A stretch of 64,000 bases of DNA from Effrenium voratum (GCA_963377175.1 CAUJNA010003494.1:807256-871255); one strand, 5' to 3'. Positions 49,731 through 62,809 are shown, numbered from the stretch's first letter. The notes: generated from the letters alone by a model not told the origin. Program-made: numbers and translations.

Positions 49731-52045
49731 GCGACGCCTGAGCTGCGCAGAGAGAAGGTCACCGGCGCGAAGGAAGGCCCAGCCTCGTGCACGAGCCGCG
49801 GAGGGTTGGGCCATGCCGGTTCTTGGGGGTGACTCTGCTCGTGGTTTCACTTCCAAAAAGTTCAAGGGGGACCAGGCCCGGCTCCGCCGCCCAGCCACTT
49901 CAAGCTGAGATGGCGCATTGCGCCTTGCGGGTTGGGAGCGAAAAAGGGGTGGGGCTGGCTGAATCAGGCCGGAGAATGATGCTAGAAGGGAGGAATCGCG
50001 AAGAAAGTTTAGTAAGTTCCATCAATCAAGTCTGCCTTGAAACTGAAAGCTTGGGGGCTGGAATCCTCCCAACCCTACTCTTTCTCAACTGTCCTTGCTA
50101 GTTACCCCCCCAAACTGAAGGACAACTGACAAAAGCACCGGTCTACAAGGAGTCTGGGGACGTGCGGGGGCCCACCATAGGTTGCAATCGGGGCCCGCCC
50201 GAATTTTGGAAACAATTCATGCGGTGCTCACCTGACCACAAGTTCCACTTTTGCAGGGGGGGGGCGTTTCTCTTTTTGGGAGGATGTTGGAGGGTAGCCT
50301 TTTGGTCTAAGGGATGTCACGGGCCCAGGCCCGGCAGTTCTTTGGCGGAGGGCTTGGCTTCTGAACCATCTATGTGCATTGTTGTGTTACAAGGGAATCA
50401 TCATTCCAGGGTTTCTTAAATAATTCGAAATGCATTTTGCCCACCAGTATGAGACTAGGGAATTCCTGGGCCAGGATTCGATTCTCCTGGGCTTGAAGCC
50501 GGTGTGCACTGCTTGCGTTTCCGGTCAGCTTGCCACTTTGAAGGAACGCTCCGCCCATTTGTCAGCTGCCCTGCAATCAAAACCAGATCGGGATCCATGA
50601 AATTTGTTCGTTTCAGGCTCGGTGATTTGGAGGGGTGGTTTACCCTGGAGACCCAGGGCTTCAAATCCAAATGCGAATCCACGAATTCCAAGCCAACTAA
50701 GGGTTACCTGGCATTCTTGGCCCAACCCCAAGTAACCAAAACGACATGTGCCCGATTGTCCTGAAAATATGAAGATACCAACAAACACTGGTTTCCCACG
50801 GTTCAAAGTAATTCAGAATTTCCTCCATCAAATAAACAAACTCTACACCCCTAGCTGATTCAAGGTCGCAGTGTGGTTCTTCACTTTGGGATTCGTCACT
50901 AGAGATCCGATGTTGATTGATCCGGATCACTTTTGGGCGCGGCTCCCCTGCTTTGGAGAGTACTTGCCCGAAAGAAGGGGCAAGGGCCCCCGTCTTTGGG
51001 TGTGTCGTTGAGCTTGGACCCCCCGAATTGGGGGATTTCCTTGAACTTTTTCTCAAAACAACTGGGCGCTCTCCAACAAAGACAGACCCACTGTTTGACA
51101 AGCGGACAACAGGCCAAGCCAGCAAGCAACATGGCGCAAACGTGTCGCAAGCGAGCCAGTCGTGCAAATGGCTCCAGCACCCGGTTGCGCAACCGGGCGG
51201 TCCAGATTTTCATGACCACCTTGAGGAGTTTCACCTGTAAAGGATACCTCACTTCAACACAAGACACGCAGACCACTTGACCCGAGAGGTGTTGCACTCA
51301 ACGCATACTTTTCTTTACCTCAAGACGGGCTTCTGCCAAGATGCACGAGTGATTCCCTACACATTGCGCGTAAACAAACCATGCAGAGCCTTAATCAGTG
51401 GGTTCGCGCTGTCCACTGCAATCAGTTAGGACAACAGCTGTCCCACTTCCCTTGTACACCGTTTGAAAGAATGTTCATGTCCTTTCCACTTTGAGAGATG
51501 CGTGTCATTACCAAGTGGGTTTTAAAGGGACATGTTGATTCCTGGTCCCTGAAGAGACGTCGGACAGACCAACTAGTGATAAATTATACAGTGTCCTTTT
51601 GGTTTCCCATTCAAATCCAAGCAAAAATAACCAATGGAAACTGATACCTACTGCGTTAACTGAGATCCACTATGTTAAATCCCGTACCTACAAGAGGAAA
51701 GGGAAGGTTGGTTGGTATTTAAGACTACGTGTTTCCTGTTGGTTTCCCTGAAACCACCAACACAAAGTAGTGAATTATGCGGTGTCCTTTTGGCTTCCCT
51801 TTGAATTCCAACCAACAACGTGATGAATTTATGCACATGTTAGTTCCTTTTGGCTTTCCTTTTGGTTATCCCTTTAAAATACCGACCAAACGGGTCTCCG
51901 AATCCGAATCGATCTTCGCCATGCCGCAATCCATGGCTTTGCGTCCGAGCAGCCGTCCTGGCAGCCGCGGCAGTGGCGGCACACTGGAGCGAGGCCGGCC
52001 GACGAGGGGCTCAGTCGGTTCCGCTGACTCAGGGGCTCAGAGACA

Positions 52046-52147
52046 CGTGTGGGTCAAAATCAAATCACCAGGCGACTTCAGGTTTTAGTCTTTGGTTCCA
52101 TTTGCCAAGGTTTCATTTTGGGTACCCATTTTTGACCCACAGCCACA
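52046..52147. mobile_element. MITE-like family C, copy 7
   Basis: Ends GTGTGGGTCAAAA and TTTTTGACCCACA, with the interior CAGGTTTTAGTCTTTGG. Confidence 0.8.
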
Positions 52148-52201
52148 TGAGTGCACAGATGGGCGTGGGGGCTTTGTTAACTGTTTCTATGGTCTTTTGA
52201 T

Positions 52202-52344
52202 TATGACCAGGGTTGTGGGATCAAGAGGGTTTTACCCCACTTCTGTGATACAAGGGAATCTCCAACGTTATGTGGGGGGTTAGTGTTTCGGAAGCCCTTA
52301 TTGTTGTATCACAGAAGTGGTCATTTCCCACAGCCCTGATTATG
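52202..52344. repeat. Foldback element
   Basis: CAGGGTTGTGGGA and CCACTTCTGTGATACAA on the left are mirrored by TTGTATCACAGAAGTGG and TCCCACAGCCCTG on the right. Confidence 0.85.
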
Positions 52345-54699
52345 ACTCACTCGGGTTCGCAAAAAAGAACGACATGTTGTATTGATGTTTATATACACAA
52401 ATATTGTTGGCTCACATTATTTTCGCTGGTTCGTTAGGTTTGAAAGGGAACCAAAAGGGAAACTACCAATTTTGGGGACCCTAGAACCAAACACACCCAC
52501 ACGTATCAATGGGAAACAGCCTTGACATGCTTGCAAATGCATTGCATGTGATGTCCACCAACGGCTCAATGATAATCACACCCATAAGGGCAACGGGGGT
52601 CACGCAGTGTATGAAATGTGTACTGTGTTTTGTTTACACGTTGTTTTACATACAATAAAATACTAATCAAAACAATCACAATACACATGATGCACATAAT
52701 AATCAACATCATGATAGCCATCACAAGGTGGGAGGGGCTTTCTCGATAGTCTCAAGGCTCTTGTCGCGTTTGATTGAAAATCAGGGGGTCTCCATATAAA
52801 TCTCAAAGGAAGCATGACATGGACACTTGAACGAATTCGACTAATCTTAGACCCCTGTATTTCAACCCGAAGTTTTCTGTTTACATGGGAGCCGTCCCTA
52901 GAAAGGTCATATGCATACCTCAAAATCGCACCTGTCTGAAATCTAATCGGGACACCCAGGGGCCATCTCGCGTGTGCATGAGGTTCGTTGTCACGGTGAA
53001 CAGCCTGTGAAGGAAACCATGAATGGGGGTGTCCTTTTGAGAGCACCTCGTGTTTGGTGGTTTTAAAGGGAAACCAATAGGAAAACCACCACTGGGGGTC
53101 CCCTAAAACAGACACCCAGGATGTGCCTATTATCCCAGACACCCCGTCCTGTCCTTCTCGCCCCGGATTTGCTGGGGATTGGCCTTTCTATGGGTCCAAT
53201 TTTATCGTAAAAGCCGGCTTCCAATTGCAATGTCAATTCTGAATTGAAATGGCCACAGAATTGCCAAAGGATTGCGCCTAAAAAATAATTCAGTCAAGAT
53301 AGACTCCGAAACACCATTAGGTTCCTTTTGTTATACCTTTGCAATGTTTGTGTCTGGCATGGGAGACCCCATTTGGACAAGGACCGGCCTCCCCCCCCCG
53401 GTATTTGCCGCAGGGAATATTCGCCTGTACGAGGGAATTTGTCAAGGGGTCCTCACAGGCGACAGATGTGTAGCGAATTTGGGAGTTTGCTGGAAGTTAT
53501 TAAAAGAGTAGGCGCTTGCACCCGAATCAGAAACCGGTGTTCTCCATTGCTGCCCTCCAATCATTGCTGAATCTGATTTGTTCCTTTTTCGAGCAACCCG
53601 AAGCCGGGTTGTCTCCAAATGGGAGAACCCTGGTTCATGGTTTCCCTTTGGCTTTCCGTCGAAAGCACCAAAACACTCCCTGAGTCCGGGAAGCCTTAAG
53701 GCTTCTTAGGCGGCCCTTGTGAGCAACCCTGAGAAGGGGCCTTCCAAAGTCAGCGAAGGGGCCCAACTCCGGGAGCCGAGGATGAAAATAATTGCACCCA
53801 CCCAAGGCGCATTCTTAGCTTCTTTTTTTCTGGGGCAATAGCCCCCCCCCTTACAGTCCCCAAAAGAAGTCGTCGTGGTTTATTTGATTCACTGCGATCT
53901 GATGAACCACATTTATTGCTCGTTGAGCTAGGAATGGGGCTGTCCCCTTCCCCACGTCTGAAAAGGGTTCAGTCCATGAGAATTGTCAAACAATCTACGT
54001 CCAAACTATTCTTTTCTGGCATATTTTGTTTGGATCATTTAAAATTATATGATTGCAATAATGCCTCAATCGAAGCAACTCATCTCACAGGCGGCCAGGC
54101 CCAACTCGCGTGTGGGGCCTCAGAGATCCGCTCACGGCATTGCGGCTCGCGGGCTTGGGGTTTGGCTTGCCCAGCGCGGATGCCGCACTCGCAGGAACAA
54201 CATGTTCCACACATACGGGTTGTTCAAAGTGAGTTCGGCCTTTTTGGGGAGACTAAATATCTGAACATGTGTTGTACCGTTGTACCCCAGATGTGGGCAT
54301 ATATGAAGGTAAGGTTCCTTACGGACTCCTTGGGTGGTGAATAGGAGGTATTGCCGATGCCTGTTCAAAGGCCGCTTTGAGGCACTTCCCGCTGCAAAGT
54401 GACCAAGGGGTCCTTTCAATACTGTACATGATGCATGTTATGTGACAAGCTCATCGATTCAGGGACCCGTAAAAGGAGCTCATGATGCGAATCCTTTGCA
54501 TGGGGATCCATGTTTGTTTTTTCTTCCTCGATTTTGGAATCACGCTGTGGATGGACACAATCGACACCAGTTGGTATAGGTGGTAAATTCCAGCATTTAC
54601 AGAGCATTATCCAGCTCAATTGGTGCAAAGCGAATTTAGTCCATCCACAGTATTCCTTTTACCCAAAAGGCCAATGTGTTGGACTCCACCTCAACAAGA

Positions 54700-54770
54700 A
54701 CGACATACATATGTGTGTATAAATATAATATATTAATATATATGTATACAAATGTATACACATATGTTTG
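54700..54770. repeat. AT-rich TATA/TATG repeat
   Basis: Alternating TATATA and ACATATG blocks. Confidence 0.7.
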
Positions 54771-54799
54771 TGAATCGTAAGTCTTGTTATTTACCCGAC

Positions 54800-54953
54800 A
54801 TGCCCCCTATCCAGCCCTCAGTCGACGCCTTTGACAAGCTGAGCATGTCCCTTTCCCATGAGCACAGTCCAACTCGAAGGCAAATGCAAATCTTCAGCGG
54901 CGGTGTCTCCCGGGGCGAGCGAGCTTTGGTGGCCACTAGGCTGCACAGCGCAT
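54800..54953 (+). CDS. Candidate exon, function unknown
   Basis: The plus frame reads PPIQPSVDAFDKLSMSLSHE and continues to GGVSRGERALVATRLHSA before a stop. Codon composition is protein-like. No family is recognised, and the exon limits are uncertain. Confidence 0.3.
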
Positions 54954-55746
54954 AGAAATCGATTCCCAGAGGGGCCATTTTCGGTTTACGGAGTTGCGAG
55001 GGGGGGGTGGTGGTGGTCCAAGGAGGGGGGGTTCGCTCAGAGGCTCTCTCCAAAGCTCCCTGAAAAACGTTACCTCGCAGCTACCCACCCCTTTTGTACG
55101 TACCTTGTTGGGGATTCCAGAATAGGTGGAAGGGCTCAATATGGTTCTACTGGTTCAAACGGAGGAGGTGGTTCTACCTGGTTTAACAAGGGTTACTGCC
55201 GTATTGGTTTCAAAGGGAATTGATGACTACTGGATGTATATATATATATGTATATTGCTTTTTCCAGGGGACTGAAGCAAATGGAGGAGGTTCTACTAGC
55301 TGATTCAACCAAGGATTGTAGTGAGGAGTATATGAGCCTTTGTAGCCATCTTAGACCTAGTGAATGGGTGGGCGCTCACTTGGGCAAAGCGCTCCATGGG
55401 AGGGTCGAGACCCAAACATCACCGGGCAAGGAGACGGACATTTCAAGGTTGTACCATCAGACCCTGGAACATACCCCTTTAAGGATAAGCCACAAATCAG
55501 AGTAGCTAAGGAGTGGATCAGCCCGAAACAAGGCTTACCTGTTATATTTCTTCTTTGTGGTTTGGGCTGGCACCCGGTCAGGGGATGTCTTTGATCTTTA
55601 CTTTTCCCATGTCCTTTTGGGTCGTTTTGGGGCTGCTCGCCCTCGTACTGAAAGGGGACCAAAAGACAGGGCATGCGCCTGGGAGCCTTGAGCGCTATGT
55701 CCCGGGATCCGGGGGCTTAGGTCAACCAATCCAAAAGCTCCAGCCA

Positions 55747-55867
55747 ACAGGGCGGGTCTTTTTGCCACCTTTGGCGAGAACATGGGCGGCCATGTCCCTC
55801 AAAAAGGAATCCTTCACAAGGGGGTCGATCCTTTTTCCACCAAAGGTGGCAAAAAGACCCCCCTGCC
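55747..55867. repeat. Foldback element
   Basis: GGGTCTTTTTGCCACCTTTGG at 55754 onward is inverted at about 55840-55860. Confidence 0.9.
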
Positions 55868-55923
55868 AGGCAAGGGTTCCTCACTTGCGGGGGATGCTTC
55901 GGACCGGAGGAAGTGTGAAAAGT

Positions 55924-56173
55924 AGCTTTTGAAACAAGATCAAAGACACTAAGATCAAGCTCTTCAAAGCCATTTGGCTCAAAATATGACAGTCTTTGGC
56001 CAAGTCTTAATAGCCGTTTTCTCCAGGCGAGTCCGCGGTTTAGCCTGGGGGAAGCACCAGGAAGCTGTCCGGAGAGCTTCCTCAAAAAACGGCTATTAAA
56101 ACTTGGCCAAAGACTGTGATATTTAGAGCCAAATGGCTTTGAAGAGCTTGATTTTAGTATTGTTTCAATAGCT
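55924..56173. mobile_element. 250-bp foldback element with about 95-bp arms
   Basis: The left arm starts AGCTTTTGAAACAA and the right arm ends TTGTTTCAATAGCT. The arms match over most of their length (for example GGCCAAGTCTTAATAGCCG against CGGCTATTAAAACTTGGCC), leaving a central spacer of about 60 bp. Confidence 0.9.
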
Positions 56174-56850
56174 AATTTTCCAAGTACAAGCGCCTCTAGG
56201 TGAGGTTCACTCAAAATAGGCCAGTCTATGCCCCATTTGGGAGCTCACATTTTGTCCCATGTTCTTTCATGGAACAGCATTGTTTGATAGTGCTTCATGC
56301 AAAGAAACGAAAGGCATTGGACAAATGCCTGTATCCTCCGATGTGTTGGCAAAGAATGACCTTGAGAGAATGCAGCCTCACTAGTGGGGATAACCGAGGC
56401 GCTCGCGCTTGTTCGCTCAATGTACCTAAGACACCTGGGACAACAGCCTTTGACTTCCAGGTAGAATGGGTTTGCAAGTACCCCGCTCAAGGTGCTCCCT
56501 TACAGGCTTCCCACTAGAGGGTAAATGGGAAACCCCTCCATTTCACCACCAAACCACCGAATCGGCTCCAAACCCCCAAACAACGAGGGAGGCGGAGTTT
56601 TGGTGCATCTTTGGTTCACACTTTACACTCCCTTCCACATGGAACCTGACTGGGGTCTGATTTCTCTGTTGGGTTCCATGGCAAAGTGGACAGGAGGGTA
56701 GAATGGGAGTGACCTCAAAATGAACCGTGCAACCGGTAGCCAGGTGGACTCCATAAGAAAACGACAGGGCAATCTGTGTCTCAAACATAGGGGCCAAAAA
56801 AGGAGCCCTAAACAGGAACGTAGACAAGAAACTCCTGTGGTCTCGCTCTT

Positions 56851-56960
56851 CTAGGTCCCCCAGTAGTGCCCTTTTTTCCCCTTTTTTAGGGGAGGGTTCC
56901 CCTACTAAAATAGACTACAGAAAAGGGTATCCTTATTCTAACCTCTCTACTGGAAAACCT
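56851..56960. mobile_element. MITE-like family A, copy 3
   Basis: Starts CTAGGTCCCCCAGTAG and ends CTCTCTACTGG. Confidence 0.8.
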
Positions 56961-58531
56961 GGTCTTACATTTTGAGGGTATATAGGGACTTGATTCGAGG
57001 ATTCGTCACTTGCCCCAAGCGCCTGTCACTCCAAGGCGGGCACTGATGGCAGCGTGGAACAGGCCCATTGCCTGGCCCGAGGGTTTAACCCCAATGGCTG
57101 TTGAAACAAGAGGGGGGGAGGAGCTCGTTTTTCGGGGCACCCATTTTCAAGGGACGACTAACAGGACAACCACAATTTGGGGGTCTAAGAAAGTCGCACC
57201 AATATTGTTTTAGTCATGTAAGGGATTAGAAGGGGACCACATAGAAGGTACCTGTAGCGATGTGGCCGCGATGAGTAACATGCTCATTTGCTCAAACCCA
57301 ATTCTCACCTGTGTTGCTTCCGAATGTCGCGGCAATCCCAAAACAGGAGCCTTGTGTGCTTGTGGAGGTTTTTGTTTCTCTTCAAGTTCAATGTGTCGGG
57401 AATCGGGATTTTCCCCCGGGTGCATTCCAGGCCATTCCCAAGCTCCGAGGATCGCGAAGGGCTGGTTCAACGTGTGCCCAAGGACATTTTGGTGAACTTT
57501 AATTGGTGCGCATAGGCGTCCGTTTTAGGCTGCTTTGGTGCAAAAGACGGGTCCGCTGGTTTAGCTGGGTTTTATACACCATTTACAAGGGTCATCTACG
57601 TATTTTATCATAAGGCCACCATTCATGCCCCAAAACACCATTGGACCAACTCTTAAAATTCAGATCGCCATATGGGTTTTGTTCTTCTTCTTTGAGGGGT
57701 ACCTGGTTAGTTCCGCGTTGGGAGCGTAGAGCTAGTTTGCCAACAGTAAATTGGTTGTTGTTTTGTGCACCTAAATGGAAGCATGGGCGCCACTCCAGTG
57801 GTAGTCTGTGCACAAATCGCAAGGGTTCGTGAATTGCCATGTCCGGCCAGGTGCAAAGCAACATCGCCAAGGCGGGCATTTTGGAAGAGCTGTGTGTCGA
57901 ATTCATGAACACATGTCCTGATGAAACAAATGGGCTTGTCTCAAAATAGGACAACCCCCCAAATGGGTATGTTGCTTTCGGCTTCCTTTGAAACCAACTC
58001 AAACGAGTGTTCCTCAACTAAAAACACCTTTTGCTTCACATTTTTTTTCTCTTGTGTGACCTCAAAGGCCCGCTTAAGGCCGTGACATATTGGAAAGTGG
58101 CTTTTCCAAGCTACAGAAGGTCCACAAAGGGACACATGCTGCTTCCTGCAGAGGGCGCCAGATTAGGGCAGTACCTCGTATTGTTTCGCTTTGAGTTTCA
58201 GCACTCGAGCCACTTGCTCAAAACCTGGGTATATGAAGGTTAGTGAGGGATAGTCCCAACCAGAAATGGGTGCGGTGCGGATATCCGCCCTTGTGATATT
58301 TGTTTACATCGTTTCGGGTAGACCATTGCAATGCCAAGTTTTGATTTTGGCTCGCTTGTGCTGAAAAGCTTTGGAGACCATACACAAGGAGGTCTTTGGG
58401 GCGAAGGGAGTAGGAGGACCTTCCGCACGGCATAGCAGCAAGTGCCTCAGTGAGGTTATAGATGGGGTTTATACATCTCATTCCCCTTGTCTGATTCCTG
58501 CCCAATGAGCAAACACAAATGAGAAGCTCAC

Positions 58532-58743
58532 CAGGCGAGGTCCCTTTATGATAATTTCTTCTGATTCTTCCAGCTGTTTGCTCAAGTTGCCCAACTCGAG
58601 TTTGGTTCTGCGGCTTGTGTCGAGGTTGACAGCAAGCTTCGTTTCTATTCCGGCCACTTGGGTCACTTGGTCTGTCATGATCTGTTTCTGGTCCAAATTG
58701 GCCGCAGGCGATTGGCGATTGGCAAGTCTTCGGCTTTCCAAAC
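58532..58743 (-). CDS. Coiled-coil exon of an unidentified minus-strand gene
   Basis: On the minus strand an acceptor TTGATTCCAG precedes a 212-nt open stretch followed by a donor GTGAGC. It encodes a charged, heptad-rich helix including QKQIMTDQVTQVAGIETKL and LELGNLSKQLEESEEIIIKG. Composition and both splice signals support a real internal exon. The gene is not recognised and no further exons were found with confidence. Its orientation is opposite to most other candidate exons in this half. Confidence 0.45.
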
Positions 58744-58884
58744 CTGGAATCAAGCCCCAACATCCCCACCAAAGATCATGACCCCGAAGCTTTCCAAACC
58801 GGTTTGGGCTATCCTCCCTCCAACACTCGTGAGAGCTGACAGGAGGATTTGGGAAGGCGATTTTCCACTTGGTTGGACAGAGGC

Positions 58885-59015
58885 TGTTGGAGATGGTTTG
58901 GGAGTTGGCTAAATGGTTGGTAACCCCAGTGACAAGGGTTTAACTGGGGGTCCACTGGGGGTTCACTGGGGGTTCACTGGGGGCTACCCACTTAGCTAAC
59001 TCCCGGACCATCCAA
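58885..59015. mobile_element. Foldback family E, copy 1
   Basis: Ends ATGGTTTGGGAGTTGGCTAA and TTAGCTAACTCCCGGACCAT. The interior has GGGTTTAACTGGGGG and three direct repeats of CACTGGGGGTT. The second member is at 61058-61165. Confidence 0.8.
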
Positions 59016-59121
59016 GCCCCAAACCCGGTCGACCATCTACGGATCACCACGTACCTAGGCTGTGAAGGCCTTCGGCCCAACACCTGGGGGCAAGTGGGCG
59101 CCCCAGCTGCGAGGTGAACCT

Positions 59122-59250
59122 GGCCTCAGGGTTCCACTTTCTGACTACCCCAAGATAGGCTTAAACCCAGAGTTTCCCCTTTGGGGGGTAATGAGCCACC
59201 CCTGGGTTTAAGTCTACCCTAGGATAGTCAAAAAGCGGAACCCTGGGCCT
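59122..59250. repeat. Foldback element
   Basis: GGCCTCAGGGTTCC and GGCTTAAACCCAG are mirrored by CTGGGTTTAAG and GGAACCCTGGGCC. Confidence 0.85.
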
Positions 59251-60048
59251 CATGATATGGCCATGATTTTTTACAAGGAACCAGCTCAAAAGTGATCGGT
59301 GAATATGAATCCCCACCTATAAGCGATGTCCACCAAAGGGTTCCTCTGAAACCACCAACACAAAGGGTACCCTTCGCCTCACAAAAAGACGAGCCACATG
59401 TTTATTCTTCCTGCGGGGTGGGAGTAGTAGCTCTTTCACTAGGGTCATTACTTTGACTGGTTGCGGGGGCAATCAAAGTCAGAAGCTGGAATCGGTTGTT
59501 TCCCTTTCGCCCACCACTTAGGCTGATTTTGATGGTGAAACGGCTATGAAGCTTCATCACCATTTTGGGGTCCCGTTAAAAAAGGCACACCCGGATTTGT
59601 TGATTTAAAGAGAACCTATCGGTACTGGAAATATATGATTTTCTTCTTTCTCGGCGACTTAAGCAGATGGGGAGATTACTTTACTATATTGCCACCATGG
59701 CAAGGGCTGAGGGGTCAATCAAGAAACAATCCTTATTCCCCCACCACTCAATTTGGTTCCCCCGTTCTAATTCTTTAGCCCCTATTTGGGCCCCCCACCG
59801 CATTCCCATCCCCCAGTTCCTGGGAAGACCCGTTTATCAGGCAAGCCTCAATTGTCAATTGGTGGTTTGGATTTGTTGTTTGGATTTGGATTTGAACCCT
59901 TGAAGTTTGTGTAGAGGGGACTTAAATGGGGTTTCCCACCCCAAACCACAAAAACACATCTTGAAGAGACACAAACACTTCGATTTTCCCATGATCCCAG
60001 ATGGCCAGCAGCGTGCTTTTCCGAAATCATCGGAGGGAGGTTCCCTTT

Positions 60049-60158
60049 ACTGAGTTGTTCAGTGGCACCCTTTTCCTTTTTTTGGGGTGGCTGCCCCGCT
60101 AAAAATGGTCTTCCGCAAGAAGGGTTCCTTTTTTTCCAGGGTCACTGAACAACTGAGT
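60049..60158. repeat. Foldback element
   Basis: ACTGAGTTGTTCAGTG is inverted as CACTGAACAACTGAGT about 100 bp away. Confidence 0.85.
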
Positions 60159-61057
60159 TTAAGGTTCAAAACCAACTACCGCCAACAAAGGTGAGCCGTT
60201 TGTTTGTGCCATGGGTATTGGAGGTTTAGACTGTAAGTTAACGCCCTTTCGGTGGTTGTTTTTTAAATATCGCCTTTCGGTCCAATGAATCACTTTCTCT
60301 TGGAGTAATGCTTGAAAGGTGATGGAGAATTGGGACGGCCGAACGTGAAGGTGCTAGATATCCAAATAACTCATTTCACGCGCATGCTAGATGAGCAGTT
60401 TGAAGTGAATAAACATGTCCGAAGTTTAGATCGTCCACATAGCATTTCGTCGGAGGTTCTGCATTGGGATCGACCACTTTGGCTTGCTTTGGCTCATGAT
60501 GTTCTAAGAGTCACCTCAAGCGGTTGGCTCAAGAGTTCCATCCATTTAGCTGCTTAATTTTGAGGATTTAAGTGAGGGGCCCTAAATGACCAACGCGTGG
60601 CACGAAGATCGGCTCAGCCACGTACCCACACCCCTCATGTGTATCACATAGCATTGGGCAGGGGAAATGAGGCACCTGCGTACATAGTGGTTATGTTAAA
60701 AGCCGATCATAAAAGTTGGAAGGGCTGAGTAAAGGGCTTGTTCAATGCTGCGTCTTTGGATGGAGGGTACATCGTTAAACATCAATTTGCATGGACCCCA
60801 AGGGCTGGGTATCTATGGATAAGCGTAGGATCAGACAAGGAGCCCTTCCGCCCAAGAGTGGGGCCTTGTGGGCCAACTGGAGTGGTCAACTCTGCTTTCA
60901 GAGAGGTTGTCGTCGGGCCTTATAAACTTGTAGCACCAATAAGTCAATGTTTTGGGGCACTGCTCAAGTGGGTATGTGTCAAGAAATACAGGGATATACA
61001 CAAGTGATTGTGATGTCCCGTTTGTTTGCCATTCAAATGAACCTGAAAAGGGTATTT

Positions 61058-61165
61058 GGATGGGCTGGGAGTTGGCTATGTGGTCGCTAGCCCCACCCAA
61101 AAACCCCCAGTTAAACACTTGCAACTGAGATTTCCAACCATTTAGCTAACTCCCAAACCATTTTT
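61058..61165. mobile_element. Foldback family E, copy 2
   Basis: Ends GGGCTGGGAGTTGGCTA and TAGCTAACTCCCAAACC, with CCCCAGTTAAAC inside in the opposite orientation to copy 1. Confidence 0.75.
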
Positions 61166-61214
61166 CTCGGGCCAATCCACACAGGAAGTGAGTTGACATG
61201 ATCCATCTTACCTT

Positions 61215-61330
61215 CAAAACAAGAGCTCCAAACGGCGACCGGTTCGCAGCGAGGAAGATGATGGAAGGGGAGAAGTTGGCCGCAGAGGAAGCCATGAAGA
61301 CGGGCCTGTACGGCGTGCGGGCCCTGAGAG
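61215..61330 (+). CDS. Candidate exon, function unknown
   Basis: The plus frame reads TRAPNGDRFAARKMMEGEKL and continues AAEEAMKTGLYGVRALR, ending at a donor-like GTAGCC. Another plus frame and part of the minus strand are also open, so the frame is not certain. No family is recognised. Confidence 0.35.
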
Positions 61331-61438
61331 GTAGCCCTTCGATCAATCAACCCCAGCTTTGGTTTGTTTTGCTTTGGGGGTGTCCCTGGGTCTAGTGGGG
61401 AATGAGACGACTTTAGCAGTTTATGTTGGTTTATTCTT

Positions 61439-61572
61439 GCTGTGGATGGTTGCGAATTCCATTTCGCACCACCTAAGAAACCCTGGAGCGATGATTCCGC
61501 TGTAAATACCAGCAAACTGTGGCTTCAACCATGGTTTGTCAGGTGGTGCAGGATTTCGTCCATCCACTGTAT
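61439..61572. mobile_element. MITE-like family D, copy 2
   Basis: Ends GTGGATGGTTGCGAA and TTTCGTCCATCCAC, with GCACCACC and GGTGGTGC as inner inverted blocks. Confidence 0.8.
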
Positions 61573-62809
61573 GGGGGTGTTGCTGGGTTTAGTGGGGAAT
61601 CAAACGACTTTTGGAGGAGAACACCCCCCCATATTAATACACTGCGGTTGATTAAATTGGGTCAACATGGACATGGAACCCAGCAGCAGGTTCGATGTCA
61701 AGTCCCAGCAAACGCAATGCCTCTCGTTGGGAAGACTAAACTAGACCAACACTGTTGTTTTTTGGGGGGCTTGGTGGGACCATGGGTAATACTCGAGGTC
61801 GAATTCACTCCCTGAGTGCACTTGTTTTGCATTGTGAATGTCTTGGATTCAACTAGTTGTCACGGCTGCTTGGCAACATCAGACAACCAACTGTGTCAAG
61901 CTGGTTGGCAACACCGCCTTTTGACACGGGTGGAGTGTGTTTTTGTGTGGTGTGTGCGCGTGCCCTCCATCACTTTGCGAGCTCTGTTGTCCGGATGCTC
62001 ACTGGGTGAAGCTTTGCGACGCTGAATCCTCTGCCGAATCTATGGCAACATAATGGTGACGTAAGGTCCCTTTCTCAGACATCGCGGCTTTGGCACATCC
62101 ATATGGGGCTCTCATGTTTCAACCCACCCCACCACATATACATGGACCGGAGCCTTCTAGCATTGATGTCCCATTCTTTTCAACCATTGCTCTTTTGAAA
62201 GAGTAATCCCAATGGGGACGGCGCCATCAGGCACATGGGTGTGTCACTTTTTTGGGACCCCTTCCGTTTAAAAGATGGTGTTTTTTTTCTTCTTGTGACT
62301 TCCCCCTCAAAAACAACACCAAACAAAGGGTACCCTTCAAAAGAGGAGCCACCTACATCCGCCGTCAAGTGGTCTCAGTATGCCATGGCGCCAGTATGTG
62401 CTGCTTCTGGCGGAAGCTTGGGCGCTGAATTTAGGCGCGCTTGCCGAAATTCCGCGGAGGCGGAGATTGGTTGAGAGAGTTACCCTGGCACCAACAAAAA
62501 ATCGGGGGAACCCCAACACTTTGGGTTAGGTTTGTGGGATTTTTTTGGTGTTAGGTTTTGGTTAACCCAAAATTGGGTTGAGATAGTCACCAACAAAATA
62601 GTTGGAACCTCAAAAGGCGGGGTTTTCCTCTTGGTTCCCCTATAAACTGGAGGCACTGACGCCATTTTCCTCGAGCGACCTTTTGTTAGGTATTAGAGAG
62701 GAAGGGTAGCCGTTCCCACGCCTAAAGCAACAGTGGCGGACAAATGCAGGTGTAAGCAAACAACTTTCTGGTCCTTTCCCGCAATGGCCAACAACCATAG
62801 CTCGGCAGA

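Noticed and set aside
55966..55985. Similarity to the dinoflagellate spliced leader (CCATTTGGCTCAA)
   Set aside because: It lacks the leader's other bases and is explained as part of the foldback arm, whose mirror image is on the other side.
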